From positions 1 to 12,060 of the forward strand of contig JAGOBX010000059.1 in NCBI GenBank assembly GCA_017999075.1: a stretch of 12,060 nt of DNA. Reading direction: 5' to 3'. The notes under the pieces are model-generated. The model had not been told where the DNA came from, did no database searches, and was given only the letters and a program-made list of their open reading frames with translations. The translations under genes and the position numbers were made by a program. Positions 1 through 8,318 of the stretch are shown here, one piece after another (positions within the stretch are counted from its first letter, which is position 1; each line of letters starts with the position of its first letter). Source of the stretch: JAGOBX01 sp017999075 [NCBI: Candidatus Babelota bacterium] (GTDB lineage: Bacteria; JAGOBX01).

Positions 1-2939
1 TGATAGCAGCAAGTTTGACAGGAATTGGATTTATTTTTATTTTGATAACAGTATTATTAAAAAAAAAGAAAAAAAGTTCGCATAGGGAAGAACAGCCTAC
101 TTATTATAGAGGCGCCGTGAATTACAAGCATATTGAACAGCGTAAAAGTTTGTATGAACTAAAAATAAAATTATTATTATTTTTTAAAGACTTTAAATTC
201 ATAAGCGATTATATAATAAAACTTCAACAAACTCAAATAACTAAAATATATAATTTTTGTAAATCGAGTGCGGCAAACCCTTCTGAAGCAATACCTTTTT
301 ATGAATATCTTTTATCATTAGGATGGGATAAACCTACTGAATATTTTGATCTCGCCAATCTGTATTTGCAACTTAAATTAACAGATTCTGCAATTAAAAC
401 ATTAATGAAAATCAATCCCGATAAACTTGAAAAAGAGCAGATAGAAAATTATTATGTATCAATGGCTAATCTTTATCATAAAACCGGAAATTTAGGACTT
501 GCAATAAGAAATCTTGAAACAGCAGTAAGAATTTTTCCCGAAAAAAGCGAATTATATGTTCATATAGCAGATTTATCAGGATTAACAAAAAATTTTAAAA
601 AATCTGCGGATACGTATTTAGAAGCTTTAAAAATGGATACAAGATTAGTTACTGAAATTGAAACCAAACTTGAACTGATTTTAAAACAATGCCAGTCAAC
701 AGAAGATCAATTGTATGTGCTGCATATATTTGAACAAATTTATATATTGTTAAACAATGATATAAAATTGCTGAACATATATGAAATGATTCGTCAAATT
801 GAACCTGAAAACATAACTAATTTAACTAAAATAGGTAAACTTTATTTTAAACTTAAAATGTTCAGAGAAGCGTTCAGACTTTTTAAATACAGAGAACGTA
901 TAGCTCCTGATTTACTAGTATACAGAGCGCTTGCTTTCATATCATCAGAATTGAAAGAATCAGAAGAAGAAATGAAATATCTGTATTTTCTTTTTAATCG
1001 TGATCCTAAACTTGAAAAAGAAAAAATTGACAGATTGCTTTCATTATTGAAAGAATATAATGATAATGAAAAATTATATGAAGTTTATAAAAAATTAATT
1101 GAATGTAATCAGGACGTTTCTGAATATTTAAAAAATCTGATCAATCTTTTAATAGCAAAAAAAGATTATACGAATTTACTGGATAAAGTTAAAACACTTA
1201 TAACTAAATTCCCCGGGGAAATTCAATTTGCAATTGAAAGAATCGAAATGATTTCAAACTATTTTGACGATAAAATTTCTATATATAAAACTTATATAGA
1301 AATTTTCGGATTGATAGAAAACACTGATAAAATGGAAGAATATTATTTAAAAATGATAACAGAGTTCCCTGATACGCCGTTGTTAGAAGAAAAAATATCG
1401 TTAGCAACAATTTATAAAGAAAGCAACAGAGAAAAAGATGCAATAAAATTATATGAAAATATAACCGGATTTGAAAAAGAAAATATTGAAATCCTTAAAA
1501 ATCTCGGAAATCTTTATTTGTCTCAAAAAATGATGAGAGAAGCAAAAGATGTGTTTGAACGGATTCTTAAACTTAATTCTGATAATAGTTTTGCACAATC
1601 AAAAATTGAATATCTTGAGAATATTATAAAAAATTCGCATATAATGCAGTTTCAGGATTTACTTAATGATGAAAGTGCACCTATAGATAAAAAGATAGAG
1701 ATTCAATACAATCTTGCAAAAGCATACTTTGATACCGGTTTTTTTAAATTATGCATAGAAGAACTTAAAAACGTTTTAAAACACGGCAAATTCACTGCAT
1801 ATTGGCAAAAAAGTTTAGAACTTATTACTTCCTCTTACATAGAAAATAAACAATCTGGTATAGCAATTCAATTTTTAGGAAATATATTCCTAAACACAAA
1901 ATTGTCCACCCACGAAGAATTATTTTTGAAATATTTACTTGCAAATGTTTACGTGGCCCATGACGATAAGGCAAAAGGAAAAGCGTTATTTGAAGAAATA
2001 GCTATATCAGACGACAATTATTTTGATATACAATATAAGTTAAAACATCTTGAAGATATAAAATCATCAAGAGATGGCTTGATAACGCTGCAATATGGAG
2101 CAGGAGTAATGCAGACTCAGCAGCAGGTCAAAAAATCTACTCTTGAACGGTACGAAATAATAAAAGAACTTGGGCGCGGCGGAATGGGAGTTGTCTATAA
2201 GGCACGCGATTTGAAACTTGACAGAATTGTGGCGCTAAAACAACTTCATGCTAATACGGATGTTAATTCTGAAAGCGCCAAACGATTATTTCTTGAGGCA
2301 AAAGCAGTGGCAAAACTCAATCATCCGAATATTGTCAATGTTTTTGATGTTGGCGACAGTTCTGATGAACTTTATATTTCAATGGAATTTGTTGAAGGTA
2401 AACCCCTTACAGAAATAATCCGTTCTGAAAATTATTCTTTTGATATAACATATTTCAAAAATATCGCTTCTCAAATTTGTGCCGGGCTTGATTATGCGCA
2501 TTCCCACAATATTGTTCATAGAGATATTAAACCTGATAATATAATGGTAGCAAATAATAATGTGATAAAAATAATGGATTTTGGATTGGCTAAACAAACT
2601 GACGCGGATACGACAATGACACAGGAAGGTGTTGCTATGGGAACCGCACAATATATGTCACCTGAACAAATCCGCGGAGAAGATATTGATCTTAGAACAG
2701 ATATTTATGCGCTTGGATGTATGATGTATGAAATAGCAACTAAAAATCCTCCATTCAATTCTACAAATTTAAACGCTTTAATTTATAAACATTTAAGCGT
2801 AAAACCCATTTCTTTAAAATCAGTTTTGACTGATATTCCTGAAAAACTTGATCATATAGTAATGAAATGTATAGAAAAAGATAAGAATAACAGATACAGC
2901 AAAGCTGCAGATATTATTGAAGAATTGAAAGCAGTCTAA
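1..2939 (+). CDS. Membrane-anchored TPR protein with C-terminal Ser/Thr protein kinase domain (5' end open)
   Basis: The frame is open from the first base, so the protein probably begins at or before the window edge. The first in-frame start inside is a TTG at 15, but the codons before it (Ile-Ala-Ala-Ser) extend the same hydrophobic helix, and bases 1-2 (TG) could be the tail of an ATG or GTG start. Residue numbers count from the TTG. One membrane segment (about 1-16) is followed by a Lys-rich stop-transfer run, which puts the rest in the cytoplasm. TPR-like helical pairs follow, clearest at about 110-210, 275-305, 475-540 and 570-600. The kinase domain covers about 713-974 and looks active: glycine loop GRGGMG (720-725), ATP lysine K742 in VALK, catalytic HRDIKPDN (835-842, D837), DFG (855-857) and SPE (882-884), with several Thr in the activation loop. 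It presumably phosphorylates Ser/Thr on partners bound by the TPRs; substrates are unknown. The stop codon is TAA at 2937. Confidence 0.93.
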   Translation, partial: IAASLTGIGFIFILITVLLKKKKKSSHREEQPTYYRGAVNYKHIEQRKSLYELKIKLLLFFKDFKFISDYIIKLQQTQITKIYNFCKSSAANPSEAIPFYEYLLSLGWDKPTEYFDLANLYLQLKLTDSAIKTLMKINPDKLEKEQIENYYVSMANLYHKTGNLGLAIRNLETAVRIFPEKSELYVHIADLSGLTKNFKKSADTYLEALKMDTRLVTEIETKLELILKQCQSTEDQLYVLHIFEQIYILLNNDIKLLNIYEMIRQIEPENITNLTKIGKLYFKLKMFREAFRLFKYRERIAPDLLVYRALAFISSELKESEEEMKYLYFLFNRDPKLEKEKIDRLLSLLKEYNDNEKLYEVYKKLIECNQDVSEYLKNLINLLIAKKDYTNLLDKVKTLITKFPGEIQFAIERIEMISNYFDDKISIYKTYIEIFGLIENTDKMEEYYLKMITEFPDTPLLEEKISLATIYKESNREKDAIKLYENITGFEKENIEILKNLGNLYLSQKMMREAKDVFERILKLNSDNSFAQSKIEYLENIIKNSHIMQFQDLLNDESAPIDKKIEIQYNLAKAYFDTGFFKLCIEELKNVLKHGKFTAYWQKSLELITSSYIENKQSGIAIQFLGNIFLNTKLSTHEELFLKYLLANVYVAHDDKAKGKALFEEIAISDDNYFDIQYKLKHLEDIKSSRDGLITLQYGAGVMQTQQQVKKSTLERYEIIKELGRGGMGVVYKARDLKLDRIVALKQLHANTDVNSESAKRLFLEAKAVAKLNHPNIVNVFDVGDSSDELYISMEFVEGKPLTEIIRSENYSFDITYFKNIASQICAGLDYAHSHNIVHRDIKPDNIMVANNNVIKIMDFGLAKQTDADTTMTQEGVAMGTAQYMSPEQIRGEDIDLRTDIYALGCMMYEIATKNPPFNSTNLNALIYKHLSVKPISLKSVLTDIPEKLDHIVMKCIEKDKNNRYSKAADIIEELKAV

Positions 2940-2941
2940 TT

Positions 2942-2968
2942 TTGTGAAATATTATTGTTTATTATACT
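2942..2968 (+). promoter_or_regulatory. Possible weak promoter before the thioesterase gene
   Basis: The 65-base gap after the kinase gene holds TATACT at 2963-2968, a 5/6 match to a sigma-70 -10 box. TTGTGA at 2942-2947 is a poor -35 box with only a 15-base spacer. In DNA this AT-rich such matches arise easily, so read-through from the kinase gene is equally likely. Confidence 0.25.
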
Positions 2969-3004
2969 ATACCTTGAACTTAAAAAAATTATAGGAAAAG
3001 TATT

Positions 3005-3448
3005 ATGTTAAAAAATATAACTAATGAACACATTACCAAAATCCGTGTTTATTACGGAGATACTGATTGCGGAAAAGTAGTCTATTATGCCAATTATCTT
3101 AAGTATTTTGAAATAGGCAGAACTGAAATGCTTAGGGATAAAGGAATTGAGCTCGACGAATATCATAAGCAGGGAATAATTTTTATAGTTGCTTCGGTTT
3201 CGATTGAATATAAATTTTCTGCAAAATATAATGATTTACTGGAAATATGCTCTTATTTAACGGATTTTTCTAAAAAAACTTTTACTATTTCAAATAAAAT
3301 TCATAATCAGGAAGGACGTTTGATAGTTAATGGATCAACCAAATGCGCTTGCATTAATTCTGATGGAAAACTTGCATCAATTCCAGATGAAATTTTAAAT
3401 GTTTTTAACGAAATTTTAAAGACTAATTCGAATGCTGGAATTTCTTGA
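3005..3448 (+). CDS. Acyl-CoA thioesterase, YbgC/4-hydroxybenzoyl-CoA thioesterase (hotdog) family
   Basis: This 147-residue protein has the usual length of a single hotdog domain. The diagnostic N-terminal motif is present: DTD at 19-21, then C-G-K-V-V-Y-Y-A-N-Y-L, followed by F-E-I-G-R-T-E-M-L-R. D21 lines up with the catalytic Asp of the 4HBT family. K24 replaces the glycine common in YbgC (DTD-x-G-G), and Tyr28 replaces the His found in the E. coli protein; both seem tolerable. Such enzymes hydrolyse the thioester of short or medium acyl-CoAs or of acyl-ACP in the cytoplasm. YbgC is often found with tol-pal genes, but none is visible here. The ATG start has AGGA at 2993-2996, eight bases upstream. 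The next gene begins 38 bases downstream on the same strand, suggesting co-transcription. The exact substrate cannot be read from sequence. Confidence 0.9.
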   Translation: MLKNITNEHITKIRVYYGDTDCGKVVYYANYLKYFEIGRTEMLRDKGIELDEYHKQGIIFIVASVSIEYKFSAKYNDLLEICSYLTDFSKKTFTISNKIHNQEGRLIVNGSTKCACINSDGKLASIPDEILNVFNEILKTNSNAGIS

Positions 3449-3486
3449 GTTAAAACAATTCATATTGAATAACGATAAAATTTTGA

Positions 3487-5325
3487 TTGAACAAAAAAAA
3501 TATTAAAAAATTTAATAAAACGAATAAAGAAGAACATATTTTGAAAACGAGTAAAACAAAATCAAATACACTATTAAAACCACACAGATCATTTTATGAT
3601 ATTCCTGTATCAAATGGTTTTTCTTCAGCGAAATTCAATACAATTTCAAAGACCATAGACAGTTTTAAAAATCATATTTACAGTAATATTAATGAAACTG
3701 AGTCAAGTGTCAATTTGATAGAATATGTTGATTTTAAAATGAGATTTAATAATAACACAGAAGTAAATATTAGTAATTTGAAATTATGTAAAATCGGATA
3801 CCTTAATGGAACAGGAATTATAAATGCTGAGTTTGAATATAAAAAAAATAAGATAACCGCCTATATTTATAGTTCATTTTTAAAACATAATAACAATTTA
3901 ACAATAGTTATAACAGGAAAATATTGTTCGGTTGTTCCCGAAATAAAAATAAATCCTGTCATAAATCCTTGTGAATCAGGAAACTCTTTTTTTTTTACAG
4001 ATAAAGGCAGAATATCAGTCAGTCAAGTTTCTTATAAAAAAAAATACGCTGTATCAATAAATCATTTTCATAATGAAGAAACTGTTTCTGATTGTGCAAT
4101 AAATGTTTCTCCGGAAAAATTATTGAATGAAGAAATAAATTTTTGGAAACAATGGCATAAAAAAAGCAGATATCCTGAAAAACTTACAAAACCTCAAAAA
4201 ATATTATATTCACAATCATTAGCTGTTTTAAAAATGGGGCAATGCAGAGAAAAAGGAAAATCTTACGGACAAATTCTTGCAAGTCTTCCTCCAGGAATGT
4301 GGAATATATGCTGGATAAGAGACGCTTCATATGCTATTAATGGTTTAATTTATGCAGGTCATTATAAAGAAGCAAAAGAAGCGCTTAACTTTTTTCTTGA
4401 TGCAGATTGCGGAAAATATATAAAGTTTAAAGTTGATGAAGAAGAAGTTGGGTTAAAAATACCTTACCAGATTTCTGTTTGCAGATATTTCGGAAATGGG
4501 ACAGAAGAATCGGACGGAGGAAATGATCCTAACATAGAACTTGACGGATTCGGATTGTTTTTATGGACTTTAGAAAATTATATAAAATTATCAGGAGACA
4601 TTGAATTTCTTAAAAAAAATTGGGGTATTATTTCCGAAAAAATTGCCGATGTCCTTATTGTAAACATAGATTATGAAAAAAATGTTATTCGCAGAGAATC
4701 AAGCATATGGGAACGTCATATCCGTTCTAACGGGAAAGAAAACGGCATGAAATATTTTACTTATACAAATATTACAGCAATTAAAGGGTTAAGAGCTTCA
4801 AGTTATCTTGCTGAATTAATTGGAAATAAATATAAACAACATCAATATTCAAATGCAGCCGAAACGTTGATATCAGGTTTTATGAAACATCAGGTAGATG
4901 AAAAATCGAAGATTGTAAAAAATTCAATTGAAAAAAAAGAAGTTGATTCTTATGTAGACGGTTCTGTTGTCGAATCTATTAATTTTGAAATTATCGAAAA
5001 AAAAAGTAAAATCGCCCAAAACACAATTTCTGCATTCGATAACTATTTAAAAATGAAAAACAGAGATATCGGATATTTCAGAAATTGCGATGGGACCCAC
5101 TATGATAATCAGGAGTGGGTTGTTATAGATTTAAGAATTGCCGCGGCTTTAAAAAAAATGGGATACAATTCTAAAAGCAAAAAGATTATTAAATGGATAA
5201 CTGATCAATCTAAAAAAAATTATAATATAATTGCAGAACTTTACAATGAAACAACAGCTGATTATGAAGGTGCGGTTCCCATGTGCGGATTCGGTCCAGG
5301 CGCTTATATTTTAACTTTATGGTAA
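3487..5325 (+). CDS. GH15-type glycosidase (glucoamylase/trehalase-like), cytoplasmic
   Basis: About 612 residues, with no signal peptide or membrane segment. An N-terminal beta-rich region (about 30-210) precedes an (alpha/alpha)6-barrel region (about 225-612), the layout of bacterial GH15 enzymes. Key motifs are W-I-R-D-A-S-Y at 276-282, the substrate-pocket signature; S-I-W-E-R-H with E409 as the likely general acid; and A-E-L-Y-N-E near the end with E584 as the likely general base, followed by G-F-G-P-G-A-Y (601-607). These enzymes release glucose with inversion from alpha-glucans or, in some subgroups, from trehalose. A cytoplasmic location points to glycogen, maltodextrin or trehalose breakdown. 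The start is uncertain: an in-frame TGA lies just before the TTG at 3487, and a second TTG at 3541 (residue 19) has a better purine-rich AAAGAAGAA stretch upstream. The first in-frame ATG is about 85 codons in and would remove part of the N-terminal domain. The assignment rests on motifs; substrate is unproven. Confidence 0.85.
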   Translation: MNKKNIKKFNKTNKEEHILKTSKTKSNTLLKPHRSFYDIPVSNGFSSAKFNTISKTIDSFKNHIYSNINETESSVNLIEYVDFKMRFNNNTEVNISNLKLCKIGYLNGTGIINAEFEYKKNKITAYIYSSFLKHNNNLTIVITGKYCSVVPEIKINPVINPCESGNSFFFTDKGRISVSQVSYKKKYAVSINHFHNEETVSDCAINVSPEKLLNEEINFWKQWHKKSRYPEKLTKPQKILYSQSLAVLKMGQCREKGKSYGQILASLPPGMWNICWIRDASYAINGLIYAGHYKEAKEALNFFLDADCGKYIKFKVDEEEVGLKIPYQISVCRYFGNGTEESDGGNDPNIELDGFGLFLWTLENYIKLSGDIEFLKKNWGIISEKIADVLIVNIDYEKNVIRRESSIWERHIRSNGKENGMKYFTYTNITAIKGLRASSYLAELIGNKYKQHQYSNAAETLISGFMKHQVDEKSKIVKNSIEKKEVDSYVDGSVVESINFEIIEKKSKIAQNTISAFDNYLKMKNRDIGYFRNCDGTHYDNQEWVVIDLRIAAALKKMGYNSKSKKIIKWITDQSKKNYNIIAELYNETTADYEGAVPMCGFGPGAYILTLW

Positions 5326-5330
5326 AATAA

Positions 5331-5366
5331 AAATATAAAAAAGATACTCTGCACAATATGTGCAGA
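5331..5366 (-). terminator. Intrinsic terminator of the minus-strand operon
   Basis: A perfect 7-bp inverted repeat, TCTGCAC and GTGCAGA (5348-5354 and 5360-5366), encloses a 5-base loop. On the minus strand it is followed by a T-rich run (5345 down to about 5331). The hairpin starts three bases after the histidine kinase stop codon. On the plus strand the hairpin is followed by an A/T mix, not a T run, so it should act poorly as a terminator for the convergent glycosidase gene. Confidence 0.8.
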
Positions 5367-5369
5367 AAA

Positions 5370-6941
5370 TTATAATTCTTCGGAATCAGGAAGAATAATA
5401 TAGAAAACAGAACCTTTGCCGAAAACACTTTCAACCCATATTTTCCCTTTTAAAATTTCAATTATGCCTTTTGACACGGCAAGTCCAAGACCTGTGCCTT
5501 CGTAGTAATCTTCAGATACACGTCCGAATTTTTCCCATATTTTAGCAATTTTTTCAGATTTTATTCCAATTCCAGTATCAGAAACTTTTATCATAATATA
5601 ATTATCAAATTTTAAATCGTTGAATTGAGGAAATTGATGCTTGTATGCTTTTGACGTTTCAATTTCAACAGAACCGTTTTTAACATTGAATTTAACTGCA
5701 TTATTTATTATATTAAATAACACTTGAGTAATTCTGTCTTTATCCAAAACGATATTATGTGTAGTTGTTTCAGAAATATTTTTTGTTAAAGTAATATTTT
5801 TATCTTTTGCATCCCGTAATGCGCCGGTAATAATCTGTTTCAGTATTTCAGACAAATTACATTTTTCAAGGTTTAACTTTAATTGATTGCGTTCATATTT
5901 GTTTAAATCAAGAACATTGTTGATAAGTCTTGTAAGGCGGGTTATTTCACCTATTATTATTTGGTAAAATTCAATTTTTTCTGATTCTTCTGTTATAATT
6001 CCGTTTTGCATTGTTTCTACATAAGCCCTTATTGTTGTCAGCGGAGTTTTCAATTCATGTGTAACTACAGAAAGAAAATCGTCTTTTATATGGTCTGCTT
6101 TAACCAATTTTTCGTTCACCAGTTTTAATTCGAGAATAGTTGAATTTAATTTTTCTGTTCTTTTTTTTATTTCTTCATTGAGTTTTTCATTATATCCGAC
6201 AAGTTGTAATTCTCTTTCATGAACAATTTCAAGCAAATTATTTATATATTCAACTAATATTTTAAATTCAAAGTTATTGCCGTATAGAATAAGTTTCAAA
6301 TCATATTTTTTAAGATTGATAATATCATTGAGCTGCAGCAATATGGATTTGAAAGGTTTGGTGATAAAAAAAAACATTATAATAATAACAGCTATAAGCG
6401 CTGAAGTTATAATGCAAATCGAATATATTAAATAATTCCATATAGAATCAGAATATTGATTTTGTATTGATTCCCTATTTATTTTGATTATCAGATAATA
6501 TTTTTTTTGTCTTGATTGTTCATTATATTTATATATCAGATAATAAAAATTATTAAATTCAATTTTATCAAAATCACTTATTTTTGATAAAAAAAGATTA
6601 TCAGGAAAATCATTGGTGCCCAGTTGTTTTTCTGAAGAATAACTGTTGTTTGCTATTATCAGATTTTTTTCATCAACAATAAGAATTTCATTTATTTCAT
6701 TAAACCGTTTTTTAAATCTTTCCAGTTCATCAGATATATCGGATAATTGTTCGATCTGTAAACCCAATTCAAATGCTTTTTTCAATCCGTCGTTAAAAAA
6801 ATTTGAAGAAGAAATAATATTATTTAATGATTTGTTTATAACTGTAGTTTTAATATAATGATTGAAAAAATAATTATTTACAACTAAAAGTATTATAAAA
6901 ATAATTCCGAAAGTAAAAATTATTTTTTTTGATAGGCTCAT
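5370..6941 (-). CDS. Membrane sensor histidine kinase
   Basis: A 523-residue class I histidine kinase. The layout is membrane segment 1 (about 7-27), an extracytoplasmic region of about 140 residues (28-167), membrane segment 2 (about 168-193), a linker that may be a degenerate HAMP (194-245), a coiled coil (about 245-285), a HisKA domain with the phospho-accepting H295 in S-V-V-T-H-E-L-K-T-P, and a HATPase domain. The ATP site is intact: N414 (N box), D455-T-G-I-G (G1), and G482-T-G-L-G-L (G2). It has no receiver or HPt domain, and no response regulator gene is in the window, so it is an orphan kinase as seen here. Its ATG directly follows the TAA of the binding-protein gene, with AAGG (6952-6955) as ribosome site inside that gene's end. 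The coupling suggests that the two products work together, the kinase reading the ligand state of the binding protein. It is the last gene of the operon. Confidence 0.95.
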   Translation of the reverse strand: MSLSKKIIFTFGIIFIILLVVNNYFFNHYIKTTVINKSLNNIISSSNFFNDGLKKAFELGLQIEQLSDISDELERFKKRFNEINEILIVDEKNLIIANNSYSSEKQLGTNDFPDNLFLSKISDFDKIEFNNFYYLIYKYNEQSRQKKYYLIIKINRESIQNQYSDSIWNYLIYSICIITSALIAVIIIMFFFITKPFKSILLQLNDIINLKKYDLKLILYGNNFEFKILVEYINNLLEIVHERELQLVGYNEKLNEEIKKRTEKLNSTILELKLVNEKLVKADHIKDDFLSVVTHELKTPLTTIRAYVETMQNGIITEESEKIEFYQIIIGEITRLTRLINNVLDLNKYERNQLKLNLEKCNLSEILKQIITGALRDAKDKNITLTKNISETTTHNIVLDKDRITQVLFNIINNAVKFNVKNGSVEIETSKAYKHQFPQFNDLKFDNYIMIKVSDTGIGIKSEKIAKIWEKFGRVSEDYYEGTGLGLAVSKGIIEILKGKIWVESVFGKGSVFYIILPDSEEL

Positions 6942-7919
6942 TTATTTAACACCTTCGGCAAGGGAAATATATTTTAATGGAAATTTAAAGTTCAGTTTTC
7001 CCATTTCTGAAACATTATAATAAATTTTGAATTTATTTGGGTACATATCTGAAGTTTCAGAAAAATTGATTTTACCTGAAATCAAATCATTTATATAACG
7101 GAACATTAATGTCCCTGAAAAAAATTGGTTCTGCCACAATGCCAGTAAAGCTTTTTTATAAACAGCTTCTTTTTGATAACTTAACACCGGAATTTTAAAA
7201 TCAGGAGTTATTAAATTATCTATATTCAGAGTAATTTCCGTATTTGAAATTGTTACAAGCAGATCAATGTTTTTAATTATTTTGGAATAATCGGATAATT
7301 TTTTTTTAAAATTCAAAATATCATTTTTATTTCTGATTATAAATTCCTTTAAAAAAATATTATTTTTTTCGCAATAATTTTTCAGGTCTGAAATCTCAAT
7401 AGGCGATGCTTCGTTTTCAGGATTATATAAAACACCGATTTTTTGTGGCTTAAAAAAAATCGTTTCAAAAACTTTTATTTTTTCTGAAAAAGGTTGGAAA
7501 TAACTGAATACAACAATTTTTTTGTCATATTTATTTATAACTTTATTTATATGTTTATCAAATTTTATATCGCTTATTCCTGCCAAAATCAAATTTGATT
7601 TTGGAATGAAATTTTTATCAGATAAAATAACGCTGCTCAGCCCTGTTCCGAATAAAATTATTATATTGTTTTTATCACTATTCAATTGATAAAAAAGAGA
7701 TAATGCAGATTCGGGATTTTCTTTAACAAAATAATATTTGAATCTTATATTCTGGACATGAGATATATTTAAAGAATATTCTATTCCCTTAACCATTTCA
7801 TCGTATATCACAGATTTTTTCCAAACTATAACAGGAATTGTGATATTGTTTTCAGCAGATAAAAAAACACTGTTTCCGATTAAAGAAAAAAATAAAATAA
7901 TAATCAAAATTTTTTTCAT
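6942..7919 (-). CDS. Periplasmic substrate-binding protein, ABC_sub_bind type, probable sensor partner of the histidine kinase
   Basis: A 325-residue exported protein. The N-terminal signal peptide has a Lys-Lys start, a hydrophobic core over residues 4-20 and probable cleavage near L-S-A at 20-22. No lipobox cysteine is seen. The body resembles the two-lobed ABC_sub_bind family (TrpX-like): a Rossmann-like first lobe with F-G-T-G-L-S-S-V, a hinge region with D-L-L-V-T-I-S-N, then I-P-V-L-S-Y and a C-terminal stretch Y-Y-N-V-S-E-M-G-K-L-N-F-K-F-P, the position where the family usually reads iN...a..lgi.iP. No permease or ATPase gene lies nearby, so import is unlikely to be its job here. The start ATG overlaps the acpS stop by one base (TAATG), and its own TAA abuts the histidine kinase ATG. 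I infer a role as a ligand receptor for that kinase. The family call rests on pattern recognition and is less firm than its neighbours; the ligand is unknown. Confidence 0.78.
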   Translation of the reverse strand: MKKILIIILFFSLIGNSVFLSAENNITIPVIVWKKSVIYDEMVKGIEYSLNISHVQNIRFKYYFVKENPESALSLFYQLNSDKNNIIILFGTGLSSVILSDKNFIPKSNLILAGISDIKFDKHINKVINKYDKKIVVFSYFQPFSEKIKVFETIFFKPQKIGVLYNPENEASPIEISDLKNYCEKNNIFLKEFIIRNKNDILNFKKKLSDYSKIIKNIDLLVTISNTEITLNIDNLITPDFKIPVLSYQKEAVYKKALLALWQNQFFSGTLMFRYINDLISGKINFSETSDMYPNKFKIYYNVSEMGKLNFKFPLKYISLAEGVK

Positions 7920-8296
7920 TATTTTTCAAGTATTACCACTGCGGCCGCGTTTTCATCTGTATGGGATATACTTATGTGAATCATCGGACTTCCCATATTT
8001 TTATAATATTTTTCTGCTTTCCGATAAAGTTTTATATAAGGCTTTTGAGATTCATAATTAAGTATTTCAATGTCTTTAAACCATACTCCCTGACGTATTC
8101 CGGCTCCTATTGATTTCATAAAAGCTTCTTTTACAGAAAATTTACCTGCATAACTTTCAAATTTTGAATGGAAGCCTGAACAATATTCTATTTCTTTTTC
8201 AGTGAAAATTTTTTTTAAAAATATATCACCGAATTTGTTATAACTTTCAATAATTCTATGAATTTGAATTATATCTATTCCGATTCCTACTATCAT
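7919..8296 (-). CDS. acpS: Holo-[acyl-carrier-protein] synthase
   Basis: At 125 residues this is the normal length for AcpS, which moves 4'-phosphopantetheine from coenzyme A to the active-site serine of acyl carrier protein. All core motifs are present: G-I-G-I-D with the Mg-binding D8, K-F-S-V-K-E-A with E57 as second metal ligand, K-S-I-G-A-G-I after it, and H-I-S-I-S-H-T (107-113) near the C-terminus. Lys52 stands where many homologues have Arg. The ATG start gives the canonical M-I-V-G-I-G-I-D N-terminus. There is no Shine-Dalgarno sequence before it, only A/T palindromes; translation may depend on ribosomes finishing mtnA, whose stop is about 21 bases upstream. The stop overlaps the next start as TAATG. 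Confidence 0.96.
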   Translation of the reverse strand: MIVGIGIDIIQIHRIIESYNKFGDIFLKKIFTEKEIEYCSGFHSKFESYAGKFSVKEAFMKSIGAGIRQGVWFKDIEILNYESQKPYIKLYRKAEKYYKNMGSPMIHISISHTDENAAAVVILEK

Positions 8297-8318
8297 ATTT
8301 TATAAAATTTTATAAAAT
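8297..8318. repeat. Two overlapping AT-only palindromes before acpS
   Basis: The 12-bp palindrome ATTTTATAAAAT occurs twice, at 8297-8308 and 8307-8318, sharing two bases and filling the whole mtnA-acpS gap. It leaves acpS with no purine-rich ribosome site. It could be a protein-binding site or an unstructured A/U leader, or simply chance in AT-rich DNA. Confidence 0.5.

Noticed and set aside
2379-2651. Open frame on the minus strand inside the Ser/Thr kinase domain
   Set aside because: It lies opposite the conserved kinase motifs and its translation has no recognisable domain; it is a by-product of the real gene.
5210-5434. Minus-strand open frame across the glycosidase/histidine-kinase junction
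   Set aside because: It overlaps the terminator hairpin and both real gene ends, and has no domain signal.
6646-8061. Two short plus-strand open frames (6646-6858 and 7840-8061) opposite the histidine kinase, binding protein and acpS
   Set aside because: Both are antisense to well-supported genes and read as mirrored hydrophobic sequence.
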